A DNA stretch of 64,000 bases, from contig CANGFO010000007.1 of assembly GCA_947453195.1 (NCBI GenBank), positions 59,996 through 123,995 on the forward strand. The letters are read 5' to 3'. The position numbers and the translations under genes were made by a program. Each line of letters begins with the position of its first letter. The stretch's first letter is position 1. Source of the stretch: Flavobacteriaceae bacterium. Its GTDB lineage: Bacteria > Bacteroidota > Bacteroidia > Flavobacteriales > Flavobacteriaceae. The notes under the pieces are model-generated. The model was not told the DNA's origin, did no database searches, and saw nothing but the letters and a program-made list of their open reading frames with translations. Below are positions 30,150 to 39,783 of the stretch, in pieces.

Positions 30150-31478
30150 TTAAAACGAATGTCCAAAATTGAAGAAAAATTGATTGTCTTCTTTAGAAAC
30201 AGCATAATCAAAACGAAGTATTGTATTTACATTCCAAGCAATACGTAAACCAATTCCTTCTGAAAACCTGTAATTGTTCAAACTAAAGCTTTTATTTATA
30301 TCATCCCACACTCCCCCAATATCCATAAATGGAACTCCGCTTAATGCAATATGCTGTTTTAAAAAGTGAGTTTGGGCAAATCGATACCGGATTTCAAAAT
30401 TATTAAAATTCATAACTCTTGCTAAAAATCGATTTTGTTTAAATCCTCTTAGCGTATGGGCCCCGCCAAGCCCTTCAATACTTCCTTCTGAACTCCACTG
30501 ATCTTGATATTCAAAAAAAGGAGAGTCTCCTGCGGTATATCCATAAGCAAATTGGGTAGCAAATATCATTTTCTTAATCAATTTTGGAAATAATTTTTGA
30601 TAGAAATTAGCATGAAAAAAAGTTTTATTAAAATTAAAAGTAGAACCAAATGCCTTTAAAGAAAGTTCATTAGTAAGTTCTGCAAAAATACCTTGATTTG
30701 GATCAGTTTCTAAATCACGTGTGTCAAAAATTAATCCAGATTGAAAAATACCTACGTTATTATTTCCCATCCCAAGAAGAGGATTTGCACTATTTTCATT
30801 TTGCAATAGATTATTACCATTGAAAGTTGAAATACCTACATTGGCAAATTCAATTCCAAATAAAGTTCGAAATCTACCTTCCATAAAGGAATGTTCTAGG
30901 CTTACGTTTAGTATGTATTCTTTTTTAATGTAGGTATTATAAAATTGATTGTTTTCATCCAAATTATTTTCATAATCAGAATAGTTTGCGTTTGTAACTA
31001 TAGGAAGAGAATTGTCTCCATTTGGATAATAGGACAACCCATTTAAAGAGCTCTCAGTTTTACCAAAATATAATAAATTTGGGTTGCTTTCATATCCAGC
31101 TTCAGCTCGAAATCGCCATTTAGTATCAAATATATAAGGTACATCTAGTCGAAGTATTAATTCCCTTTGTTCTTTTGTAGTATTAAAAATGGCAATACCT
31201 AATTCTGCTCTATAAGGAGTAAATTTAAAAAATGGATCTGATCTTTTTCCATTAAAAAAAACAGATCCTTCGGCACCATACCCAAAACCATTAACTGGAT
31301 CAGAACTAATATCAGGAACGCCAGTAACATAAATCCCTTCTTTTTTGTTGTTTAAGTCTTCTTCTGAAAGTTGTTTTTCTTTGGCAATTGCAAATGGCAG
31401 ATTTACTGTATCCTTTATCTCTTGCGAAAAAGCAATCAAAACAAAAAAGAAAAATGAAAAGGATAATTTAAATTTCAT
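30150..31478 (-). CDS. Omp85/BamA-like outer-membrane beta-barrel protein
   Basis: Signal peptide; GLGGAHTLRGFKQNRF motif; alternating beta-strand text; C-terminal F (FFFNFGHSF). Confidence 0.75.
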   Translation of the reverse strand: MKFKLSFSFFFFVLIAFSQEIKDTVNLPFAIAKEKQLSEEDLNNKKEGIYVTGVPDISSDPVNGFGYGAEGSVFFNGKRSDPFFKFTPYRAELGIAIFNTTKEQRELILRLDVPYIFDTKWRFRAEAGYESNPNLLYFGKTESSLNGLSYYPNGDNSLPIVTNANYSDYENNLDENNQFYNTYIKKEYILNVSLEHSFMEGRFRTLFGIEFANVGISTFNGNNLLQNENSANPLLGMGNNNVGIFQSGLIFDTRDLETDPNQGIFAELTNELSLKAFGSTFNFNKTFFHANFYQKLFPKLIKKMIFATQFAYGYTAGDSPFFEYQDQWSSEGSIEGLGGAHTLRGFKQNRFLARVMNFNNFEIRYRFAQTHFLKQHIALSGVPFMDIGGVWDDINKSFSLNNYRFSEGIGLRIAWNVNTILRFDYAVSKEDNQFFFNFGHSF

Positions 31479-31535
31479 AATTACAGAATATTAATTTAAG
31501 GCACAAATTTAGATTTTTATTAGAAATATTAATAA

Positions 31536-31574
31536 CTAGAATTAAATAAGTATAATGTTTCTATTTAATTCTAG
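31536..31574. repeat. 13-bp perfect inverted repeat in divergent intergenic region
   Basis: CTAGAATTAAATA (31536-31548) and TATTTAATTCTAG (31562-31574), 13-nt spacer. Confidence 0.7.
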
Positions 31575-31647
31575 ATTTGATTGAAACATTTCATAAATTT
31601 GTTCGTATAACTATTGTTATTCTTTCAATAAGAGTATAATTTAAGAA

Positions 31648-32625
31648 ATGTCGAAGAAAGTTAAGTATTATTACGATCCAGAAAGTTTAGCTTATCGAAT
31701 AATAGGGCCTCAAAAGCGAAAAAAGTACGGTTATCCTGCACTTTTTTTATTGGCCTCGGCTTTATTTGGTTTTTTATGCTTCGTGATTTTGATGAATACG
31801 CCTTACTTTGAAACGCCGAAAGACAAGGTTCAAGCGCGAGAAATTGAAAATTTGAAACTTAATTATGCGATTTTATATAAAAAAATAGATGCACTAGATC
31901 AAGTGGCATCGGAGATGGCAGATCGAGATAATAATTTATATCGTGTTTATTTTAATTTGGCTCCCATTTCGAGTGAGAAACGTCAAGGTATTATTGATAG
32001 AAAAAGATACCAAGAACTGGAAGGTTTTGATAATTCGGAATTGGTAATTAATACTTCCGAGAAAGTTGATAGAATAGCTAATGCTTTGGTAGCACAATCA
32101 AAATCATTAGATGGAATTTTAAAATTAGCGAAAGCAAAAGACAAGTTCTTGAGTGCTATTCCGGCAATTCAACCGGTAAAAAATGAAGATTTAAAGCATA
32201 TGGCTTCTGGTTTTGGATATCGAAGTGACCCTTTTACCAAAGCACGAAAAATGCATGAAGGAATGGATTTCACGGCTAGAACCGGAACTCCAATTTATGC
32301 TACAGGTGACGGGGTTGTAAAAAATGCAGATAATTCAAAATCGGGTTATGGAAATCACATTGAAATCAATCACGGCTATGGTTATTTGACTTTATATGGT
32401 CATTTAAGCAAATACAAAGTTCGCGCTGGTCAACGAGTGAAACGAGGAGATATCATTGGATTTGTTGGTAGTACTGGCAGAAGCCAAGCGCCACATTGTC
32501 ATTATGAAGTCCATAAAGATGGGAAAGTAGTAAACCCAATTAATTTTTATTACGGAAATATTTCGGCTGCAGAATATGTGGCTATTTCAAAAATTGCTAA
32601 TTTAGAGAACCAGTCGTTAGACTAG
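31648..32625 (+). CDS. M23 family metallopeptidase (LytM domain, one N-terminal TM)
   Basis: GFGYRSDPFTKARKMHEGMDF, GYGNHIEINHGYGYLTLYGHL, APHCHYEV. Confidence 0.92.
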   Translation: MSKKVKYYYDPESLAYRIIGPQKRKKYGYPALFLLASALFGFLCFVILMNTPYFETPKDKVQAREIENLKLNYAILYKKIDALDQVASEMADRDNNLYRVYFNLAPISSEKRQGIIDRKRYQELEGFDNSELVINTSEKVDRIANALVAQSKSLDGILKLAKAKDKFLSAIPAIQPVKNEDLKHMASGFGYRSDPFTKARKMHEGMDFTARTGTPIYATGDGVVKNADNSKSGYGNHIEINHGYGYLTLYGHLSKYKVRAGQRVKRGDIIGFVGSTGRSQAPHCHYEVHKDGKVVNPINFYYGNISAAEYVAISKIANLENQSLD

Positions 32626-32651
32626 GTTTGATTTAATATAAACAGGAAACT

Positions 32652-32984
32652 ATGCAGATAAATTTATCAAAAGACAAGTTGTATTTTAGTATTGGTGAGG
32701 TTGCCGAGGCTTTTGGCGTGAACGCTTCGCTTATTCGTTTTTGGGATAAAGAGTTTGATATTTTGAAGCCTAAGAAAAACGCAAAAGGAAACCGCATGTT
32801 CACTCAAGAAGATGTGAAAAACTTGCAGTTGATTTATCATTTGGTGAAAGAAAGAGGCTTCACGCTAGATGGTGCTAAAACCCACTTAAAAGAAGGTCAG
32901 AAAAAAACCTTAGATAAATTTGACATTATTGCCAAATTAGAAGGGATTAAAGCAGAACTTTCAAATATAAAAAACAGTCTTTAA
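32652..32984 (+). CDS. MerR family transcriptional regulator
   Basis: YFSIGEVAEAFGVNASLIRFWDKEFDILKPKKNAKGNRMFTQEDV. Confidence 0.9.
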   Translation: MQINLSKDKLYFSIGEVAEAFGVNASLIRFWDKEFDILKPKKNAKGNRMFTQEDVKNLQLIYHLVKERGFTLDGAKTHLKEGQKKTLDKFDIIAKLEGIKAELSNIKNSL

Positions 32985-33272
32985 ATGAAAAAAATACAAA
33001 TTTTAAATATCAGTTTTACGGTATCAATTTTGATTGTATTACTGGGGTCACTCTCTAAAATTATGCATTATCCTTTTGCTCAATCCTTTTTAATTATTGG
33101 GCTTGTGTCGATGATTGTTTTTTGGATTGTTGCTATATCCGAAATTAAATCGTCAAATAAAATTGAAGGTTCTGAAAAATTTATGTGGATCATCGGATTA
33201 ATTTTTTGTGGCAGTATTGCAGGTTTGGTATACCTTTTGTCAGGTAGAAAGAGAATAATAAACAACAAATAA
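32985..33272 (+). CDS. Small membrane protein resembling the GldL transmembrane hairpin
   Basis: IVLLGSLSKIMHYPFAQSFLIIGL resembles VIVGALFKIQHWPGASQFLIIGL of GldL at 18908. Confidence 0.6.
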   Translation: MKKIQILNISFTVSILIVLLGSLSKIMHYPFAQSFLIIGLVSMIVFWIVAISEIKSSNKIEGSEKFMWIIGLIFCGSIAGLVYLLSGRKRIINNK

Positions 33273-33303
33273 AAACAACAAATAACTTTTAAATTAAAAA
33301 AAA

Positions 33304-33903
33304 ATGGATTTTAAAAAATTTTTACCTTGGATTATTGGAATTGGATTAGTACTAGTAATTGTTTTTGGAATTTTTGGCTGGGTAATTGGAGTTAAAAATG
33401 GCGCAATGCGTTTTAGCCAAGCAACTGAAAAAACTTGGGGTGATGTACAAACTTCGTATCAAAGAAGAAATGACCTTATTGGGAATTTAGTAAACACCGT
33501 TAAAGGTGCTGCCGATTTTGAAAAAAGTACGTTAACAGCAGTTATTGAAGCACGTGCAAAAGCAACTGCAATTACTATTGATCCTAGAAATATTTCTCCT
33601 GAGCAATTGGCCCAATTTAATTCGGCTCAAAGCGGAGTTAGTAGCTCTTTGTCTAAACTTTTGGTATCGGTTGAACAATATCCGGAGTTAAAAGCGAACC
33701 AAAATTTCTTGAAATTACAAGATGAATTGGCAAGTACCGAAAATCAAATTCTTACTGCTAGAACACGTTTTAATGAAAGTGTTCAAGAATATAACGGATA
33801 TATTTTGACAATGCCAAGAAGTTGGTTTTTAGAAAGCTACAAAGAAAAAGCATATTTCCAAGCGGTTGAAGGTGCTGATAAACCAGTAGAAGTTAAGTTT
33901 TAA
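33304..33903 (+). CDS. LemA family protein
   Basis: N-terminal TM; WGDVQTSYQRRNDLIGNLVNTVKGAADFEKSTL; FNESVQEYNGYI. Confidence 0.93.
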   Translation: MDFKKFLPWIIGIGLVLVIVFGIFGWVIGVKNGAMRFSQATEKTWGDVQTSYQRRNDLIGNLVNTVKGAADFEKSTLTAVIEARAKATAITIDPRNISPEQLAQFNSAQSGVSSSLSKLLVSVEQYPELKANQNFLKLQDELASTENQILTARTRFNESVQEYNGYILTMPRSWFLESYKEKAYFQAVEGADKPVEVKF

Positions 33904-33905
33904 TA

Positions 33906-34349
33906 ATGTCTACAAAAGAGATCTTTTTAACTAAAGAAGAAGAGGCAGAAGTGGTAGAGGCTATTCGTATAGCCGAGCAAAATACTTCTGGTGAAATTCG
34001 AGTACATATCGAAAAAGAAACTTCCATTGCTCCCATGGAGCGAGCAGTGGAAGTTTTCCATTTATTACAAATGGAAAACACACAAGAACGAAATGGTGTA
34101 TTAATTTATGTGGCTACCCAAAGCAAGCAATTTGCTATTTGCGGGGATCAAGGCATACATGAGAAGGTAACCAATTCGTTTTGGGACTCTACTAAGGAGG
34201 TGATGTTAAACCATTTTAAATTGGGAAATAACAAGCAAGCATTAGTAGATGGAATTCTTAAAGCGGGAGAGCAATTAAAAAGTTATTTCCCACATCAAGA
34301 GGACGATACCAACGAATTGTCAAACGAACTTTCAAAAGGAGAATTATGA
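33906..34349 (+). CDS. TPM domain protein
   Basis: AIRIAEQNTSGEIRVHIEKE, NGVLIYVATQSKQFAICGDQGIHEKV; follows LemA. Confidence 0.85.
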   Translation: MSTKEIFLTKEEEAEVVEAIRIAEQNTSGEIRVHIEKETSIAPMERAVEVFHLLQMENTQERNGVLIYVATQSKQFAICGDQGIHEKVTNSFWDSTKEVMLNHFKLGNNKQALVDGILKAGEQLKSYFPHQEDDTNELSNELSKGEL

Positions 34350-35146
34350 AATATAAAATGAATTTTTCGAAAACCTTTTGGATAGTTCTAGTTTGTATGT
34401 TTGCACAAATTGGATTAGCACAATTTACCATTCCAGAAAAACCTAGTTTTCAAACTTCGGTTTATGATTATGCTAAAGTATTAAGCGATTCGGAGAAACA
34501 ACAATTAGAAGAAAAATTAATTCGCTATTCCGATTCAACAACTACGCAAATTGTTGTTGTAACCATAGATAATCTGAAAGGAGAAGACATCGGAATCTTA
34601 GCTCCTAAATGGGGTCATGAATGGGGAGTTGGTCAAGCGAAAGAAGACAACGGCGTTTTTATCTTATTATCTAAAGAAGATCATAAAATATGGATTGCAC
34701 CTGGATATGGTGTGGAAGACAAATTAATAGCAGGGACTACCGGTGAAATTGTTCGTGAAATAATTATACCCGAATTTAAAGCAGGAAGTTATTATAATGG
34801 ATTAGATAAAGGGGCTGATGCTATTTTTGATGTTCTAAAAGGAAAGTATAAAGGCACAAGAAAACACGGATTGAGTAATGGTGTATCTCCTATTGTAATC
34901 ATGTTAGTGCTTTTTGTGATTGTTTTAATTATCGTTTCGAGTGTGAAAGGAAATGGTAAAGGCAATGGCGGAGGCGGAGGATTGATGCGATCTCCAAGTT
35001 TATTGGATATTATAGTTTTAAGCAGCTTAGGAAGAAGCAGTGGAGGCGGCTTTGGAGGTGGCTTCGGCGGTTCTTCTGGAGGAGGTTTCGGTGGCGGCTT
35101 TGGCGGCGGCGGATTCTCTGGTGGCGGAGCAGGAGGAAGCTGGTAA
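34346..35146 (+). CDS. TPM domain protein (YgcG-like) with Gly/Ser-rich C-terminus
   Basis: Signal peptide, VYDYAKVLSDSEKQQLEEKL, TM and GGGFGGGFGGSSGGGFGGG tail. Confidence 0.9.
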   Translation: MKYKMNFSKTFWIVLVCMFAQIGLAQFTIPEKPSFQTSVYDYAKVLSDSEKQQLEEKLIRYSDSTTTQIVVVTIDNLKGEDIGILAPKWGHEWGVGQAKEDNGVFILLSKEDHKIWIAPGYGVEDKLIAGTTGEIVREIIIPEFKAGSYYNGLDKGADAIFDVLKGKYKGTRKHGLSNGVSPIVIMLVLFVIVLIIVSSVKGNGKGNGGGGGLMRSPSLLDIIVLSSLGRSSGGGFGGGFGGSSGGGFGGGFGGGGFSGGGAGGSW

Positions 35147-35154
35147 GAAGAAAT

Positions 35155-35189
35155 AAAAAAACTCGTTTAGTATCTAAACGAGTTTTTTT
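35155..35189. terminator. Bidirectional rho-independent terminator
   Basis: AAAAAAACTCGTTTAG TAT CTAAACGAGTTTTTTT, 16-bp perfect stem. Confidence 0.85.
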
Positions 35190-35190
35190 A

Positions 35191-37971
35191 TTACCAATTG
35201 AATCGGTCGCTTTGTTTTTTTTCTTTCCCAGCAAATTTTTCTAATTTGTAAGTTAAAGAAAACATTACATACCGTTTTAATACCATGTTTTCCTCATCTC
35301 GAATTGTAGTTGGGGAGATTGTTCTTGTTGCACTTTGATTTTGATTTAACAAATCATACACTTTTATTTTAGCCATTAATTTCTTTTCTAAGAATCCATA
35401 AGACAAACTCGTGTTCCATAAAAAGAAATCTTTTTTAAATCCATCTGCAATATTTGAATTATAAGTATAGCCAAAGTCGTTTCCGAATATCCAATTTTTT
35501 GGATAATAATTGGTTACTTGTAAATTGAATTTATGCGTATAATTAGATGCTGAACTAATAACATAATTGGTATAATTAGTGGTGTTATACGAATAATTAT
35601 AAGAGGGATTTATTGTTAATAGCTCGCCATATTCATAGGTAAAATTTACTCTAGGAGTAAAACTATAAGTTTTTGCCTGGTACATTTCATTATCGGTATA
35701 TCCTTTAGAAAATCCGAAATTGTTATTCATACGCAATTCAAATCGGTATTTATTGGCATCTTTTTTAATGGTTTTATTCCAATATACACCAAGCCAAGAA
35801 TTATATGTCCCAGAAACATTAGCATAGGTAGTTGTTCTTTTTCTGTTTTCATCATACAAAACCGAAGCAACTATTTGATTGTCATAAAAACTACCTCCAG
35901 TATACATGCCATATCCGGATTTGGTAGCATAATCATAATCTCTATAAGAGAAATAAATATTGTGATATTTATTCAACTCCAAATTAGGATTACCTATATA
36001 AGTATTTAATGGATTTGCTAAATCTTCGATAGGAAGCATTTGTCGTGCTGTAGGAAGATCATAGGAATAATTGTAATTTATCCGTAAATTTTTAGTTTTG
36101 GTAAAACTATAATTTCCATAGGCGCTCATATATGGTAAAATAAATTCTTTATTAAGAGTAGAATTTACATTTAAATAAGTAGCATCGTTATTAAAATTAA
36201 TAATATTGGTTCCTAAATTTACATTTAAATTGTATTTCTTTCTGTTGAAAATTATCCCAGTATTTGGTGTGAATGTTTTCTCGGTAGAATTAAAAGCATT
36301 TGTTAATAAATCATTTGTAATAGAGTAAGTTTGGTTGGAAGGATCATAATCAAAGGAGTTTCGGCTGTCTTTATTTTTGTCTATTTTATATTCTAAGCCA
36401 ACTTTTATTTGAAGTGAATCAGTGATTGGCTGCGTAAATTCAAACTCCGTTCTATAGTTAGCATTTATTGTTTTCGATTTATTAAACTGATTTCTGTTGT
36501 CTTCTGTTACAGTTCCTTGGTAAAAAACAGTATTCGATTGAATGTAATCATTTTCAGTAGTAGTTCCGTTTTCATTTTCAAAAACCAAACTCAAATATTT
36601 ATTTTTTCTTCTGAATGATTTTGTAAAAGATAAAGTATTGTTAAACGTATTGGCATCGTTTTCATTATTAGTTGAAGAAGAGCTTGAATTAAGTATTGCA
36701 TTGGTAGCATCAAGAGAAGTTTGGACAGCTAAATTTCTATTTTTAGTATTCGATTTTGTAAAATTAGGTTCTATTACTAAAGATGTTAAGGAATCTATTT
36801 TATATTCAAAAACCGAACTTACATTATGAGTATAGCGGTCTTCATTAGAACTGGAATTAGAATTGGTAATGAAATTTCCAGATGGTAAGAAGTTAATTTG
36901 GGTGGTTTTATTGTCGTTTTTCGTATTGGCTCCCGAGTAAAAATAACTCAATGACGATTCGCTATTTTTAGTCCATTCATCCGAATAATTAATCCCAACT
37001 AAGTTAGATTGTGTAATGCCACTTCCTCCTCCATAGCGTCTCCCATCTATACTAAAAGAACCATCGGAATAGGTATTCATATTTCTCACTCGCCCACCAC
37101 CCATATTATCAAAAACTTCATCCATTGAAAACCCAATAGAATTGATGTTGTTGGAAGAAGCAAGAACGCTAATTTTTCTTTTATTTTTAAAATAGTTAAT
37201 TAAGGCACTACTTTCATACCGTCCATCAGATCCTTTGCCGCCCATTATTTTCCCAAAAAAACCTTTATTTTTTTCTTCATCAATGGTAAGGTTGATACTT
37301 GCCGAATTGGAGCTTGCAGCGGCTCCCGTTTTTTCTTCTTTTTTGGTTTTTGTATCGGTAATTTGTACTTTATTTACAATGTCGGAAGGAAGGTTTTGTA
37401 AGGCTACTTTTCCATCTTTATCAAAAAAGGGTTTCCCATTTACTAATATTTGATTGACCTCTTTTCCGTTAACCGTAATTTTGCCATCGGTATCAATTTC
37501 TACTCCGGGCAATTGTTTTAACAAGGTTTCTACATTGGCATCCGGTCTTACTTTGAAAGAGGAAACATTAAATTCTAAGGTGTCTTTCTTGATTCGTATT
37601 GGTGGCGCCTGACCTTTAAAAACTACTTCGTTAAGTGATTTTATAGCATTTTTTAACTCAATGGTTCCAAAATCTTTATCAATGTCAATGTTTTTTAATG
37701 CCAATTTGAAATCTTCATACGATACAAAAGCTACTTTAAGATATGCAGGTTTAGTGATTTTTTTTATTTTGAATTCAAATTTTCCGTTATTATCTGTAAT
37801 AGTATAATCTATCACAGTAGAATCTTTGGCGTTTGAAAGATATACCGTTGCTGATTGAATAGGAGATTTGGTAGTTTCTTCAATTACTTTCCCTTTCAAG
37901 GTAACTGTCTTTTGAGAATATCCAAAAGAACAAATAAACAAGACTAGTAAACAAGCAGAAATTTTTGACAT
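35191..37971 (-). CDS. TonB-dependent receptor-like outer-membrane protein with N-terminal carboxypeptidase-regulatory-like domain
   Basis: Signal peptide MSKISACLLVLFICSFGYSQ (start moved from 38025), KGKVIEETTKSPIQSATVYL, plug-like LLKQLPGVEIDTDGKITVNGKEVNQILVNGKPFF, long barrel. Confidence 0.85.
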   Translation of the reverse strand: MSKISACLLVLFICSFGYSQKTVTLKGKVIEETTKSPIQSATVYLSNAKDSTVIDYTITDNNGKFEFKIKKITKPAYLKVAFVSYEDFKLALKNIDIDKDFGTIELKNAIKSLNEVVFKGQAPPIRIKKDTLEFNVSSFKVRPDANVETLLKQLPGVEIDTDGKITVNGKEVNQILVNGKPFFDKDGKVALQNLPSDIVNKVQITDTKTKKEEKTGAAASSNSASINLTIDEEKNKGFFGKIMGGKGSDGRYESSALINYFKNKRKISVLASSNNINSIGFSMDEVFDNMGGGRVRNMNTYSDGSFSIDGRRYGGGSGITQSNLVGINYSDEWTKNSESSLSYFYSGANTKNDNKTTQINFLPSGNFITNSNSSSNEDRYTHNVSSVFEYKIDSLTSLVIEPNFTKSNTKNRNLAVQTSLDATNAILNSSSSSTNNENDANTFNNTLSFTKSFRRKNKYLSLVFENENGTTTENDYIQSNTVFYQGTVTEDNRNQFNKSKTINANYRTEFEFTQPITDSLQIKVGLEYKIDKNKDSRNSFDYDPSNQTYSITNDLLTNAFNSTEKTFTPNTGIIFNRKKYNLNVNLGTNIINFNNDATYLNVNSTLNKEFILPYMSAYGNYSFTKTKNLRINYNYSYDLPTARQMLPIEDLANPLNTYIGNPNLELNKYHNIYFSYRDYDYATKSGYGMYTGGSFYDNQIVASVLYDENRKRTTTYANVSGTYNSWLGVYWNKTIKKDANKYRFELRMNNNFGFSKGYTDNEMYQAKTYSFTPRVNFTYEYGELLTINPSYNYSYNTTNYTNYVISSASNYTHKFNLQVTNYYPKNWIFGNDFGYTYNSNIADGFKKDFFLWNTSLSYGFLEKKLMAKIKVYDLLNQNQSATRTISPTTIRDEENMVLKRYVMFSLTYKLEKFAGKEKKQSDRFNW

Positions 37972-38049
37972 AAATATGTTTTTTGATTCAATAGAACGCT
38001 TTCTATTGCTATTTATTGCTAGCACCTTACCGGTTAAATATCAAACGAA

Positions 38050-38082
38050 AAAAAACTCGTTTAAATTCTAAACGAGTTTTTT
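38050..38082 (-). terminator. Rho-independent terminator after the TPR gene
   Basis: AAAAAACTCGTTTA AATTC TAAACGAGTTTTTT, 14-bp perfect stem. Confidence 0.8.
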
Positions 38083-38104
38083 ATTTGTTGTTGTAATCTT
38101 TAAA

Positions 38105-39769
38105 TTATTTTAATTTTTTCAAAGATTCTGTAGCATACGTATTTGTTGGATCTAACGCTAATGTTTTTGCAAAATACTCTTTTGCTTTAGCCTTATCGGT
38201 ATTAGCATGAAAAGCACCTATACTGTTATAAGACTCAGTAACTTTAGTTTTATTTTTTGTTATTTCAGCTTCTCCTTTTGCTAAAACTATTTCTAAATAT
38301 TTTTCATAAGTAGCTGCCATAACATCGTCTTTCTCCATAGTGCTGTTAATTCTAGCTTTATATAAGTAAGCCTCTTGATAGTTAGGAGTTGCGGTAATAA
38401 CGGCATCCATAGCTTTGTCCGCATTTTGAAGCGCAACCATATTCACATCTTTTAGTTCTTTACCTCTGTTTTCAGTTAATACTGAAAGACCATAATATAC
38501 ATTGTCCTCTAGATAATTTTTTGAGTCGGGATTAGTAATAGCTAGTTCAAATAAGGCACTTGCAACTGGATATAATTTTTGAGTAAAGTATTTTTTAGCT
38601 ACTTCATTCAAACCATTTGCAATGGCTAAATCAATTTCTAATGATTTTTTAATATCTGCTGTTCCCATGCTTAAGGCTGCAGCATCCACTGTTTTGCCAT
38701 CTGCTGCAATAGATTTAGCCACTTTTGCTAATCCTAAATTGTAATAATCAGCTGCAATAACTTTGTTAGTTCCTTTTGTAATGTATTCAGTTAAGGCACT
38801 AATAGCCGAGTCATAATTCCCATTTTGGTAAGCAGAATAACCTAAATATCTTAAGATACGCGGATTCACCTTATCTAATTTTTTCATTTCATTTGCTTCG
38901 GCTTCTAATGCTTTAAAGTCCTTTGCTAAGATTAAGAAATCGGCATGACGCATACGGGATGGTAATGAATAATCGGTAAGGCTCAAGTATTTTTCATAGT
39001 TGCTTAATGCCTTTGAAATATTCTCTGTGTAAGTTGATGTCTTATTATTTGCCCATAAATAATAGGTTTCGGCCAATTCTCTAAAAACAGGACCATAATT
39101 AGGATTTATCGCTAATACTTCATTATAAGCTTTAATTGCCTCTTCATATGCTTTAGCTCCTTTTAATAATACTCCTAATTGCATTTTTGCTCTTAACATA
39201 GAATTGTCAATAGCATAGGCATCTCTATAAGAAACATATGCCTCATTTTGGCTTCTATCACCATAATAAGCATCACCTAATGCTAACTTAATACTCGCGT
39301 CATTTGGATTTGCTGTTTGAGCTTTAGTCAATAAATTGATGGCCGCTTTGTAATCTGGTTTTGAATTATTCATATACGCTTGCGCAATATATACGTATTC
39401 TTCAATGTCTCTCTTTTTTAACTGAGCTAAAACTTGATCAAATTTTGATTGAGCAGCAGCAGTATTTCCATTTTCTAAATCAATATGACCTAATCCAATA
39501 GTACTTAATTTAACCCCGTCTGAAGTGGAAAGCCCTCTTTGAAAAAATATTTTTGCTGAATCTTCAATGTTTTGTTTTAGGTAGATGTTACCAAGTAAAA
39601 ATGCAGCTTTACCATTGTCTGGTTTTGCTTGTAGGTTATTTTTAAGCACTACTTTTGCTTTTTCATATTGCTCTGCGTCCATAGCTTTTTTAGCTTGGTC
39701 GATATCTTGAGCATAACCTGCTGCAATTGATGTTATAAAAACGAGGCTTAAAATTTTAAAATTTTTCAT
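38105..39769 (-). CDS. Exported TPR-repeat protein
   Basis: Signal peptide; repeated TPR text (AAFLLGNIYLKQNIEDSAKIFFQRGL, AIKAYNEVLAINPNYGPVFRELA). Confidence 0.85.
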   Translation of the reverse strand: MKNFKILSLVFITSIAAGYAQDIDQAKKAMDAEQYEKAKVVLKNNLQAKPDNGKAAFLLGNIYLKQNIEDSAKIFFQRGLSTSDGVKLSTIGLGHIDLENGNTAAAQSKFDQVLAQLKKRDIEEYVYIAQAYMNNSKPDYKAAINLLTKAQTANPNDASIKLALGDAYYGDRSQNEAYVSYRDAYAIDNSMLRAKMQLGVLLKGAKAYEEAIKAYNEVLAINPNYGPVFRELAETYYLWANNKTSTYTENISKALSNYEKYLSLTDYSLPSRMRHADFLILAKDFKALEAEANEMKKLDKVNPRILRYLGYSAYQNGNYDSAISALTEYITKGTNKVIAADYYNLGLAKVAKSIAADGKTVDAAALSMGTADIKKSLEIDLAIANGLNEVAKKYFTQKLYPVASALFELAITNPDSKNYLEDNVYYGLSVLTENRGKELKDVNMVALQNADKAMDAVITATPNYQEAYLYKARINSTMEKDDVMAATYEKYLEIVLAKGEAEITKNKTKVTESYNSIGAFHANTDKAKAKEYFAKTLALDPTNTYATESLKKLK

Positions 39770-39783
39770 CTTATTTAGTTCTA

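Noticed and set aside
34960-35145. GGAGGCGGCTTTGGAGG tandem DNA repeats
   Set aside because: They are codons of the Gly/Ser-rich C-terminal tail of the TPM protein, a known pattern for this family, not a mobile repeat.
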